A stretch of 5,233 nucleotides of DNA from JANMDR01 sp031376425 (GTDB taxonomy: Bacteria; Pseudomonadota; Gammaproteobacteria; Burkholderiales; Usitatibacteraceae), in assembly GCA_031376425.1 (NCBI GenBank), contig JANMDR010000273.1:1-5233 (forward strand), read 5' to 3'. Under the pieces are notes generated by a model. That model was not told where the DNA came from. It searched no databases and worked only from the letters and a program-made list of their open reading frames with translations. The translations under genes were made by a program, and so were the position numbers. Positions 1 to 5,233 of this stretch are shown here, in pieces; positions within the stretch are counted from its first letter, which is position 1, and each line of letters starts with the position of its first letter.

Positions 1-1
1 A

Positions 2-184
2 ATGGATTTGAGTGATCTTCGTGTCATCGTGACTTCGCTGTCCTTCATCGCGTTTTTAGGCGTGGTGCTATGGGCGTATAACAGTAAACAAAAAGCGCGC
101 TTTGATGACGCCGCCAACCTACCATTTGTTGATAATGACGAAGGGCTAAAGCCATCCCGCTCTCGGGGAGACCTGCATGAGTGA
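2..184 (+). CDS. ccoQ: Cytochrome cbb3 oxidase small subunit CcoQ (FixQ)
   Basis: This 60-residue protein is a small single-span membrane subunit of the cbb3-type cytochrome c oxidase; in known systems CcoQ stabilises the association of CcoP with the CcoNO core. The sequence shows a short polar N-terminus (MDLSDLR), one hydrophobic helix at about residues 7-27, then a basic stretch (KQKAR) and an acidic tail containing FDDAANLPFVDND, the usual CcoQ layout and length. The ATG lies at the second base of the window, so its ribosome binding site and the preceding ccoO are outside. The start looks genuine because family members begin the same way. The last eight bases overlap the start of ccoP, which points to translational coupling. 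Identification rests on family resemblance plus position directly before ccoP. Confidence 0.9.
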   Translation: MDLSDLRVIVTSLSFIAFLGVVLWAYNSKQKARFDDAANLPFVDNDEGLKPSRSRGDLHE

Positions 185-1190
185 TTTCGTGAGTGATTAT
201 TGGCACTGGTTTATTGCGATTGTTTCGCTAATATCTATTGTCGGTTGCGGCGTGTTGCTGTGGACGCAAACTACGAAGCGTCCAGCCAAAGGTGAAACCA
301 TCAAACTCCACGGCAATGTGTGGGATGAAGATTTGGTCGAGTATAACCATCCCATGCCGGCGTGGTGGATGTGGCTTTTTTATATCACCATTGTTTTCTC
401 GCTAGGCTATCTAATCTTTTATCCCGGCCTCGGTAATTTCGCGGGCAAGTTCGGATGGACTTCCATCAATCAGTTTGATGAGGAGGTGAGGAATGCAGAT
501 AGTGAATATGGGCCGATTTTTTCTAAATATTTACAAGTTGATATTCCTACCCTCGCAAAAAATCCTGCGGCCATCGATATCGGTCAGCGCCTGTTCCTCA
601 ATAATTGCGCACAATGCCATGGCTCAGATGCCGGTGGTGGTAAGGGATTTCCAAATTTACGGGATGCGGATTGGCTATATGGTGGTGACCCCATCTCAAT
701 CCAGACCACACTACGCAATGGACGCAATGGCATCATGCCAGCACTGGGTGATGCGATGGGCGGCGAGTCAGGTATTAAAGAAGTGGCCAACTATGTGCGT
801 TCTTTGTCAGGGCTACCGCACGATACCGCGTTGGCTGGGGCGGGAAAGGTTAAGTTTGCAGTCTGTGGTGCCTGCCATGGAGCCGAAGGTAAAGGTAACC
901 AAGCCATTGGCGCGCCGAATTTAACCGATAAAATTTGGCTCTATGGCAGCAGTGAAGAAAACATTGCAGAAGGTATTCGCATGGGTCGTAACAATATGAT
1001 GCCAGCGCAGTTAGCGCGCTTGGGTGAAGCAAAAATCCATTTACTGGCTGCCTATGTTTATAGCTTGGGTGGTGGCGTGCCACCTCCGTCGGAGCCTGCA
1101 CTGGCGGCAATTAGCGCAAAGATACAAACACCAACAGCGGTACCAGCAGTGACACCAGCAGCGGCACCACCACCATCGAAAGCTCCGTGA
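177..1190 (+). CDS. ccoP: Cytochrome cbb3 oxidase di-heme c subunit CcoP (FixP)
   Basis: This 337-residue protein is the membrane-anchored di-heme cytochrome c subunit that passes electrons from soluble cytochromes to the CcoO/CcoN core. Visible in order: a first membrane helix (about 9-30), the CcoP signature WDEDLVEYNHPMPAWW (49-64), a second helix (about 64-83), then two periplasmic cytochrome c domains. Heme attachment motifs are CAQCH (144-148) and CGACH (230-234); likely axial methionines lie in GIMPA (M187) and NMMPA (M275). The C-terminus carries an Ala/Pro-rich tail (about 298-337) beyond the last cytochrome helix. The ATG is preceded by GGGGAG at 165-170 with six bases of spacing, a strong ribosome binding site. 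It overlaps ccoQ by eight bases and ccoG by four. Confidence 0.97.
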   Translation: MSDFVSDYWHWFIAIVSLISIVGCGVLLWTQTTKRPAKGETIKLHGNVWDEDLVEYNHPMPAWWMWLFYITIVFSLGYLIFYPGLGNFAGKFGWTSINQFDEEVRNADSEYGPIFSKYLQVDIPTLAKNPAAIDIGQRLFLNNCAQCHGSDAGGGKGFPNLRDADWLYGGDPISIQTTLRNGRNGIMPALGDAMGGESGIKEVANYVRSLSGLPHDTALAGAGKVKFAVCGACHGAEGKGNQAIGAPNLTDKIWLYGSSEENIAEGIRMGRNNMMPAQLARLGEAKIHLLAAYVYSLGGGVPPPSEPALAAISAKIQTPTAVPAVTPAAAPPPSKAP

Positions 1191-2647
1191 ATAAAGTCAT
1201 TCCGATCATTGTAGCCACCGCAGCTTCGTCGCATGGTGCTGCGGCAAGCGCGGATGAAAACGCACTCTACGAGATTCATAAAAAAATTTATCCGCGCGCA
1301 GTAACAGGATGGTTTGCAAGTTGGCGCTGGATAATGGTTTTTGCCACACAGCTAGTTTACTACGGCACGCCGTGGCTGATGTGGAATGATCGTCAGGCGG
1401 TGTTGTTCGACCTGACTGCGCGAAAATTTTATATTTTTGGTATTGTTTTTTGGCCGCAGGATTTTATTTACCTGACCATACTTTTACTGATTTGTGCATT
1501 CTCATTATTTCTCTTTACAGCCGTTGCTGGAAGATTGTGGTGCGGCTATGCCTGCCCGCAAACGGTTTACACGGAAATATTTTTGTGGATTGAACGTAAG
1601 ATTGAAGGCGATTTTCTCGCGCAAAAAAAATTAGATCAAGCACCGCTATCCGCCCGTAAAGTTGGCTTAAAAACGGCCAAACACGCCACATGGATTGTAT
1701 TTTCGCTCTGGACCGGTTTCACTCTCGTTGGCTATTTTACGCCGGTTCGCGAATTGAGCGCATCCGCATTGGCGCTCGCCATTGGTGGCTGGGAAGCATT
1801 CTGGACATTATTTTATGGCCTTGCCACTTATGGAAACGCAGGCTGGCTGCGTGAACAGGTGTGCAAATATATGTGCCCTTACGCCCGTTTTCAGGGCGCT
1901 ATGTTTGATCGCGATACCTTGGTAATTACGTATGACAAGGGACGCGGAGAGGCACGCGGAGCCCGGGGTCGGAAAACCGACTACAAGGCACAAGGTCTTG
2001 GTGACTGCGTTGATTGCCGTATCTGCGTGCAAGTATGCCCAACGGGGATTGATATTCGTGATGGTCAGCAATATGAGTGCATCGGTTGCACCGCGTGCAT
2101 CGATGGCTGCGACCAAGTGATGGACAAGATGGGTTATCCACGTGGCTTGATTCGTTACGCGACATTAAATTCAGTCAATGAACACTTTGGCTGGAGCGAA
2201 ATGATACAGAGAGTATTTCGGCCTCGGGTGCTGATGTACACCTTTTTGTTGTGGGCTATCATCCTTGCCACCGCACTTTCGCTCTGGCACCGTGCGCCAC
2301 TGAAAGTGGATGTGATTCGTGATCGCGGTGCGATGTCGCGCGAGGTCGAAGGCGGTTTGATTGAAAATGTTTATCGACTGCATTTGATGAATACGCGAGA
2401 GAGGCCGCAGCGCTTAGCCGTGCACGCAACAGGTATTGAGGGCTTGCAAATCGTTGGATTGGTAATGCCATTAGAAGTTGGCGCAGCCGCATCAAAAACA
2501 ATTGCCCTAAATGTTCGAGTCGATCCCACGAAAATTCCTAAGGGTACAACCGCTATTGAATTTCAGATAGTGGCTGTTGATTCAAAAGGAAATGAAAGCC
2601 CAGACGATTTTTCGGTGCATGAAAAAGCCACTTTTTTTAGCCGCTAA
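1187..2647 (+). CDS. ccoG: Cytochrome cbb3 oxidase assembly protein CcoG (FixG/RdxA), polyferredoxin
   Basis: CcoG is an integral membrane iron-sulfur protein of cbb3 oxidase biogenesis; in Rhodobacter it has been shown to reduce Cu(II) to Cu(I) for copper delivery to CcoN. The 486-residue product has the family LYEIHKKIYPR motif (27-36), about five membrane helices (near 45-66, 92-114, 165-185, 193-212, 348-367), membrane-proximal cysteine pairs in CGYACP (119-124) and CKYMCP (226-231), and a bacterial ferredoxin domain with C274, C277, C280, C284 and C298, C301, C304, C308, enough for two [4Fe-4S] clusters. The C-terminal part (about 370-486) is the immunoglobulin-like FixG accessory domain. 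The GTG start overlaps the ccoP stop as GTGA, and no in-frame ATG lies before the conserved motif. The Shine-Dalgarno (GAAAG near 1178) is weak, consistent with coupling. The first 26 residues are Ala-rich and look variable. Confidence 0.96.
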   Translation: MNKVIPIIVATAASSHGAAASADENALYEIHKKIYPRAVTGWFASWRWIMVFATQLVYYGTPWLMWNDRQAVLFDLTARKFYIFGIVFWPQDFIYLTILLLICAFSLFLFTAVAGRLWCGYACPQTVYTEIFLWIERKIEGDFLAQKKLDQAPLSARKVGLKTAKHATWIVFSLWTGFTLVGYFTPVRELSASALALAIGGWEAFWTLFYGLATYGNAGWLREQVCKYMCPYARFQGAMFDRDTLVITYDKGRGEARGARGRKTDYKAQGLGDCVDCRICVQVCPTGIDIRDGQQYECIGCTACIDGCDQVMDKMGYPRGLIRYATLNSVNEHFGWSEMIQRVFRPRVLMYTFLLWAIILATALSLWHRAPLKVDVIRDRGAMSREVEGGLIENVYRLHLMNTRERPQRLAVHATGIEGLQIVGLVMPLEVGAAASKTIALNVRVDPTKIPKGTTAIEFQIVAVDSKGNESPDDFSVHEKATFFSR

Positions 2648-2669
2648 TATCCTCGTACAACCTTGAACC

Positions 2670-2684
2670 TAGAAACGGTAGTTG
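2670..2684 (+). repeat. Left terminal inverted repeat of the palindromic element
   Basis: The sequence TAGAAACGGTAGTTG matches the reverse complement of 2964-2978 (TAGAAACGGCAGTTG) at 14 of 15 positions. The single difference is T against C. Four of the six bases outside it also match the mirror position. The first seven bases are additionally complementary to GTTTCTA at 2731-2737. Confidence 0.75.
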
Positions 2685-2784
2685 ACCGCTCAAATTACTT
2701 GGAGATGTCTGTGTTTATTGGTACTTTATGGTTTCTAAGCCGTCACCGTGTGGGTGAAAGCGCTACGAACGTGATTGCACGATT

Positions 2785-2811
2785 TTGTCCCAAGGGATCA
2801 TGACGTATAAA
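2785..2811 (+). promoter_or_regulatory. Possible weak sigma-70-type promoter inside the element
   Basis: TTGTCC (2785-2790) and TATAAA (2806-2811) resemble -35 and -10 boxes but with a short 15-base spacer. If active, it could give ccoH and the gene after it a transcript independent of the oxidase operon. The -10 match is good, while the -35 match and spacing are poor, so this is only a candidate. Confidence 0.2.
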
Positions 2812-2885
2812 TACTTCAAAGAAAACTCCCTAGCCGCGTTGTTCCTCCTAGCAGGGTGGAGCCTGCGTCGTCGTCACGCCTTACT

Positions 2886-2891
2886 AGGAAG
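2886..2891 (+). promoter_or_regulatory. Shine-Dalgarno-like AGGAAG inside the element, in front of an in-frame ATG
   Basis: AGGAAG sits seven bases before the ATG at 2899-2901, whose reading frame runs without a stop into ccoH. It is a better ribosome binding site than the GAAAG in front of the conserved ccoH start at 2995. Use of this start would add 32 residues of element-encoded sequence to CcoH. The site also lies within the stem pairing with 2826-2833, so folding could mask it. Confidence 0.35.
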
Positions 2892-2898
2892 TCTCTCT

Positions 2899-2927
2899 AT
2901 GAAGTATTTACAAAGCAAATACTTCAT
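2899..2927 (+). repeat. Perfect 11-bp hairpin upstream of ccoH
   Basis: ATGAAGTATTT (2899-2909) and AAATACTTCAT (2917-2927) are perfect reverse complements separated by a 7-base loop. A third copy of AAATACTTCA at 2809-2818 can compete for the same left arm, so the local hairpin and the long-range stem exclude each other. The left arm begins with an ATG in frame with ccoH. There is no T-run after the stem, so it does not look like an intrinsic terminator. Confidence 0.75.
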
Positions 2928-2963
2928 GACCCCTCGCGGGCAAATCGCACACTCACATCCGTC

Positions 2964-2978
2964 CAACTGCCGTTTCTA
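2964..2978 (-). repeat. Right terminal inverted repeat of the palindromic element
   Basis: The sequence CAACTGCCGTTTCTA is the inverted partner of 2670-2684 with one mismatch. It ends 16 bases before the ATG of ccoH. Bases just outside it (GAAAG at 2983-2987) are in the right place to be the weak Shine-Dalgarno of ccoH. Confidence 0.75.
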
Positions 2979-2994
2979 TGTTGAAAGCCCACAA

Positions 2995-3525
2995 ATGAAA
3001 ACGCTACCTACACCAGTAAAACCTTGGTATCGCGAGCCGTGGCCGTGGTTGCTCATGTCTGGCCCGGCCATTGTAGTCGTGGCAGGTATCTTTACCGCTT
3101 ATCTGGCTGTGCGTACGCATGATGGCTTGGTGGTTGATGATTACTACAAGCAGGGGCTCACGGTGAACAAAGATTTATCTCGTGATACCACCGCCAAGAT
3201 GGCTGGTTATCGAGCGGAAGGCATCATTGATGCATCATTGGCGCGGGTAACGCTTACGGTAACAGGCTTACCCCCGAATCTTCAAGATTTGACGCTCAAA
3301 TTGTCGCGTGCCACCGTAAGCGGGTATGACCGGCGCATCCAGTTACAGCGTAGTAATCAAAATATATTTATTGGTGCGCTAGCGCCATTGCAAGCTGGAA
3401 AATGGTACGTCACTTTAGAAGATGAAGCGCGTACTTGGCGTTTGCTGACGACTTTTACCGTTAATGACGTCGGTTCTACAGTATTTTCGCTGGGCAGCAC
3501 GGCGCTACAGCCTGCAGATGGCTAA
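2995..3525 (+). CDS. ccoH: Cytochrome cbb3 oxidase assembly/stability protein CcoH (FixH family)
   Basis: CcoH is a small membrane protein needed for assembly or stability of cbb3 oxidase. The 176-residue product has the family features in order: KPWYREPWPW (9-18) leading into one membrane helix (about 16-38), then AVRTHDGLVVDDYYKQGL (38-55) with the DDYYK signature, followed by a periplasmic beta-rich domain ending near ADG. I chose the ATG at 2995 because conserved sequence begins a few residues later and GAAAG (2983-2987) lies seven bases ahead. The frame stays open upstream to a TTG at 2785, with in-frame ATGs at 2800 and 2899, but that part is encoded by the palindromic element and does not look like FixH. 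It follows ccoG across the 347-base element-filled gap and overlaps the upstream-extended frame of the next gene. Confidence 0.9.
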   Translation: MKTLPTPVKPWYREPWPWLLMSGPAIVVVAGIFTAYLAVRTHDGLVVDDYYKQGLTVNKDLSRDTTAKMAGYRAEGIIDASLARVTLTVTGLPPNLQDLTLKLSRATVSGYDRRIQLQRSNQNIFIGALAPLQAGKWYVTLEDEARTWRLLTTFTVNDVGSTVFSLGSTALQPADG

Positions 3526-3546
3526 TATTAATACGATTGAGATACC

Positions 3547-3554
3547 AAAAAGGG
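3547..3554 (+). promoter_or_regulatory. Ribosome binding site AAAAAGGG that decides the next start
   Basis: AAAAAGGG lies five bases before the ATG at 3560. In-frame ATGs at 3464 and 3518 have no comparable site, and the first would put 62 bases of the gene inside ccoH. This supports translation from 3560, just before the first membrane helix. Confidence 0.6.
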
Positions 3555-3559
3555 TCGCT

Positions 3560-3796
3560 ATGCTCAAACAAATTATGTGGATTTTATGGCCTTCATTTAT
3601 TGCTGCGGGAATTGGCGTCGGGATCATTTTTACGTTGATTGATCCGATGGAGTTAGTGGTTCTCGGCGATCGTGTACATGCGTCGCGCACAACAATATAT
3701 TCACTCGGTTTTTTTGTGTTGTGGGCAATCGCAGCAATGGCAAGTGCAATGAGTTGTTTTCTTGCGAAGACGGGTGAACACCCGAATTCGGATTAA
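3560..3796 (+). CDS. Small two-helix membrane protein of the cbb3 oxidase cluster
   Basis: This 78-residue protein has two predicted membrane helices (about 4-26 and 46-68) joined by a short loop containing IDPMELVVLGDRVHASRT, and a short polar C-terminus. I recall similar small proteins (ILWPSF-type first helix, DPM loop, second helix with FFxLWAI) after ccoG/ccoH in betaproteobacterial oxidase clusters, but no function is established that I know of. It is not CcoS, which is shorter and has one helix. The start at 3560 has a good ribosome binding site. A longer form from 3518 (92 residues, overlapping the ccoH stop by eight bases) is possible. Co-transcription with ccoH is likely from the 34-base gap. 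A role in oxidase assembly or function is inference from position only. Confidence 0.75.
   Translation: MLKQIMWILWPSFIAAGIGVGIIFTLIDPMELVVLGDRVHASRTTIYSLGFFVLWAIAAMASAMSCFLAKTGEHPNSD
3771..3791. terminator. Overlapping palindromes at the convergent gene junction, possible terminator
   Basis: CGGGTG (3771-3776) and CACCCG (3779-3784) are perfect reverse complements with a 2-base loop, and CCGAATTCGG (3782-3791) is a perfect 10-base palindrome overlapping the right arm. They lie inside the last codons of the small membrane protein gene, just before two convergent stop codons. There is no clear T-run on either strand, so intrinsic termination is uncertain. No other stem is obvious between the two genes, which leave a single base between stops. 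Confidence 0.3.
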
Positions 3797-3797
3797 T

Positions 3798-5233
3798 TTA
3801 CGGTGGAACCATTTCCCAAGGTAATACAAAGTTTTTACTTCCAGCTTGGCGTGAGTCAATAGTGGTGAGGCCAACAGCGCAATTGCGACCAGTTTGTTTG
3901 GCGTGCTTTAGCGCTAAATCAGCAAAATTTAGCGCTTGTTGCCAGCTAAAAGTTTCCGGATAGTGCGGATCGGGTGGGTAACAGGCAAAGCCGATTGAAC
4001 AGGTTTTTTTGATCGGCGCACCATCTCTTAGCCCGAACGGTGTTGCGGTGGTTGCGTTGTTCAGCGCTTTGGCGAAGATTGCGCACTGATTACGCGGCGT
4101 ATTTTTGCGTAGTACTAAAAAACCGGCAGCATCCCAACGCACCAAAATCGCATCCGTACCAAAAGCTTGTGCCAAACGCACCGGCATTTGCTGTAGCACC
4201 AAATCGCCTTCGCTTTGGCCGTGGGTGTCGTTAATAGTTTTAAAGTGATCAATATCGATTAAGAAAATTGCCAAGCATGTCTCGTTTTGGGTTTCCGCCA
4301 GTAGGCTAGCAATATGTGTATTGACGTAATGGCGGTTGAAAATACCGGTGAGGGAGTCAGTTTGGCTGAGTTGCTCAATACGGTTTTTGGCATCTGCTAG
4401 CGCTTGATAGGTACGGGCGTTTTCAAGGGCGATAGCCACGTAGGCATTAAGGCTGCGGAAAATACTGATGGACGCTGGTGGCAATGGCGCAGGTGCCGCA
4501 ATTTCGACGATGGCAAGCGTTTTTTTCTGAATCAAAAGCGGGGCATAAAAAGTACATTTATCGCTAGTCGCATCTATAATCGTTTCAGTACGCAGGTGGG
4601 AAAGTTCGATAGTTTTTGCGGCTTGGTCATCATCATTTTGCAACGGTCGATTATTAACCGGTACGCTAAGTGGGTTGCTGTAGCGTAAGGAATACACTGC
4701 GCGATCAGTATCCCGCAACCAAAGCCGTAAATGGCTGGCGATATTGAATGATCGAAGTTGCGTAGCAAGTGTTGTTGCGATGGCTGTTGCGTTTAAGTTG
4801 GCGGTAATTTCTTGGCCCATCGCGCTCAGAGTATTGAGTAGTTGTAAATTGTGCTCCGCCACTTCGGTGAGCTCACGTTGGCGTTGCGACTCATTGCGTG
4901 CCTGTTCTGTTTGTTCGCGAATTTGCATAGCGGCCGAGCGGCTTGCAGCTTGTTTGGTACTGGCGCTTTGCTCCGCATTTAGTGCGCGCAGAGCGTACAT
5001 ATAGGCCTTTGCATGCTCACCCAGCTTTGCATAGCTCGCGGCTAACTTTTTAAGTAAGTTGGCCTTGGGTTGCCAATCAGCCAATGTTTGGCCGTGATCA
5101 AGCGCGGCTTGTAAAAAGTGGGCATCCGCACTTTTAGCTAAGGCATCAGCTGGTGCAGGCATTTTGTGGGCGGTATAGATTTCTGCCAAGGCTTCATTCA
5201 AGGCAACGATGCGTTCGGTAAATCCGTACATTC
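3798..5233 (-). CDS. TPR-GAF-GGDEF protein with degenerate active site (5' end outside window)
   Basis: The reading frame is open to the window edge, so the N-terminus is missing; at least 477 residues counted from an ATG at 5231 are visible. In order: helical TPR-like sequence (about 1-100, clearest in KLAASYAKLGEHAKAYMYALRALN), a coiled-coil segment (about 100-130), a GAF-type sensor domain (about 130-275), and a GGDEF domain (about 285-457). The last keeps DSLTGIFNR (292-300), DIDHFKTIND (326-335), GD at 342-343 and the C-terminal ADLALKHAKQTGRN. The catalytic GG(D/E)EF motif is replaced by DAAGF (367-371), and no RxxD inhibitory site is seen before it. Active enzymes make cyclic di-GMP from two GTP; this one very likely cannot. 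It converges on the oxidase cluster with one base between stops. The ligand of the GAF domain is unknown. Confidence 0.88.
   Translation of the reverse strand, partial: MYGFTERIVALNEALAEIYTAHKMPAPADALAKSADAHFLQAALDHGQTLADWQPKANLLKKLAASYAKLGEHAKAYMYALRALNAEQSASTKQAASRSAAMQIREQTEQARNESQRQRELTEVAEHNLQLLNTLSAMGQEITANLNATAIATTLATQLRSFNIASHLRLWLRDTDRAVYSLRYSNPLSVPVNNRPLQNDDDQAAKTIELSHLRTETIIDATSDKCTFYAPLLIQKKTLAIVEIAAPAPLPPASISIFRSLNAYVAIALENARTYQALADAKNRIEQLSQTDSLTGIFNRHYVNTHIASLLAETQNETCLAIFLIDIDHFKTINDTHGQSEGDLVLQQMPVRLAQAFGTDAILVRWDAAGFLVLRKNTPRNQCAIFAKALNNATTATPFGLRDGAPIKKTCSIGFACYPPDPHYPETFSWQQALNFADLALKHAKQTGRNCAVGLTTIDSRQAGSKNFVLPWEMVPP
4119..4133 (-). other. Degenerate GGDEF signature (DAAGF)
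   Basis: On the minus strand the codons GAT GCT GCC GGT TTT encode DAAGF where family members have GG(D/E)EF, within the context VRWDAAGFLVL. Both glycines of the GTP-binding loop and both acidic residues, including the metal-binding one, are replaced, while the flanking RW and the hydrophobic strand remain. The reading frame is uninterrupted on both sides, and a one- or two-base shift does not restore the motif, so this is substitution and not a frameshift. Confidence 0.85.

Larger units (their letters stand above)
2769..2958 (+). repeat. Long imperfect inverted repeat forming the hairpin core of the element
   Basis: Reading inwards, the two arms can pair almost continuously. Bases 2769-2808 pair with 2919-2958, including CGATTT (2780-2785) with AAATCG, AGGG with CCCT, TCATGA (2798-2803) with 2924-2929, and GTAT with ATAC. 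Next, 2809-2818 pairs with 2900-2909, leaving 2910-2918 as a bulge, and CTCCCTAG (2826-2833) pairs with CTAGGAAG (2884-2891) with one mismatch. Inside the loop, GCGT (2836-2839) can pair with ACGC (2876-2879), and GCAGG (2851-2855) with CCTGC (2862-2866). If transcribed with the operon, this would be a roughly 190-nt stem structure directly ahead of ccoH. Pairings were found by eye and no folding energy was computed. Confidence 0.7.
2664..2984 (+). mobile_element. MITE-like palindromic element between ccoG and ccoH
   Basis: This stretch fills almost all of the 347-base gap between ccoG and ccoH. It is bounded by terminal inverted repeats (2670-2684 and 2964-2978, 14 of 15 positions matching, with weaker matching to 2664 and 2984), and its interior is one long imperfect palindrome (2769-2958). 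It has no transposase gene and no long convincing coding region. Inverted ends, short length, palindromic interior and position in an operon that is otherwise overlapping are the hallmarks of a non-autonomous miniature inverted-repeat element; the family is not recognised. A 4-base ACAA occurs just outside each end (2657-2660, 2991-2994), a weak candidate target duplication. Alternatives are a regulatory RNA structure or a remnant of a larger insertion sequence. Copy number elsewhere in the genome cannot be judged here. Confidence 0.6.

Noticed and set aside
493..1110. Additional open frames overlapping ccoP on both strands
   Set aside because: They lie wholly inside a clearly functional gene, have no recognisable domains or ribosome binding sites, and are explained as shadow frames.
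1623..1630. A8 homopolymer in ccoG as a phase-variation or frameshift site
   Set aside because: The frame reads through intact and conserved domains continue after it; an isolated A8 tract coding for Lys-Lys is weak evidence for programmed variation.
1808..2501. Open frames antisense or out of frame within ccoG
   Set aside because: Cysteine- and arginine-rich translations mirror the ferredoxin codons of ccoG; no independent coding evidence.
2682..2693. TTGA-CCGC-TCAA palindrome resembling an FNR/ANR box
   Set aside because: FNR-type sites have TTGA and TCAA separated by six bases (TTGAT-N4-ATCAA); here only four separate them, and the site is part of the element's terminal repeat and not upstream of ccoN.
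2681..2967. GTTGACC and GTCCAAC at the two ends, resembling integron attC core boxes
   Set aside because: The order is reversed relative to attC (RYYYAAC first, GTTRRRY last), the left box does not fit the consensus, and the spacing is far too long.
2785..2994. Upstream 70-codon extension treated as the real N-terminus of CcoH
   Set aside because: It begins with TTG, lies within the palindromic element and precedes the conserved KPWYRxxWPW start region; kept only as a possible alternative product.
3464..3559. Longer start (ATG at 3464) for the small membrane protein
   Set aside because: It would overlap ccoH by 62 bases, has no ribosome binding site, and adds residues not resembling a membrane or signal segment; ATG at 3560 has AAAAAGGG upstream.

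Overview
The window looks like a chromosomal segment of a betaproteobacterium. It carries the end of a cytochrome cbb3 (high-affinity, microaerobic) terminal oxidase operon. The betaproteobacterial assignment is an inference from gene order (ccoQ-ccoP-ccoG-ccoH-small membrane protein) and protein character. Base composition is near 50% GC by eye, and I cannot name a genus.

Layout on the plus strand: ccoQ (2-184), the di-heme subunit gene ccoP (177-1190) and the iron-sulfur assembly gene ccoG (1187-2647) overlap head to tail by 8 and 4 bases, so they are almost certainly co-transcribed and translationally coupled. A 347-base gap follows. It is filled by a palindromic, MITE-like element (about 2664-2984) with 15-base terminal inverted repeats (14 of 15 matching) and a roughly 190-nt imperfect hairpin core. 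Its right end lies about ten bases before the ATG of ccoH/fixH (2995-3525). Without the element, ccoG and ccoH would be only about 26 bases apart, so I infer that it inserted into a once-compact operon. A two-helix small membrane protein gene (3560-3796) closes the plus-strand cluster. The catalytic-subunit genes ccoN and ccoO should lie just upstream. ccoI and ccoS are not seen here.

On the minus strand a convergent gene (3798 to the window edge, 5' end missing) ends one base from the stop of the small membrane protein gene. It encodes a TPR / coiled-coil / GAF / GGDEF protein. The GGDEF signature itself is replaced by DAAGF, while the surrounding fold motifs are kept. It is therefore probably a catalytically dead diguanylate cyclase homologue acting as a sensor, effector or scaffold protein.

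How the genes work together: CcoQ and CcoP are oxidase subunits (CcoP brings electrons through its two c-type hemes). CcoG handles copper reduction for the CuB site, and CcoH is a membrane assembly and stability factor. The features most worth a second look are the palindromic element inside the operon, which supplies alternative start signals and mutually exclusive hairpins ahead of ccoH, and the degenerate GGDEF domain. I do not see a clearly new multi-gene system.
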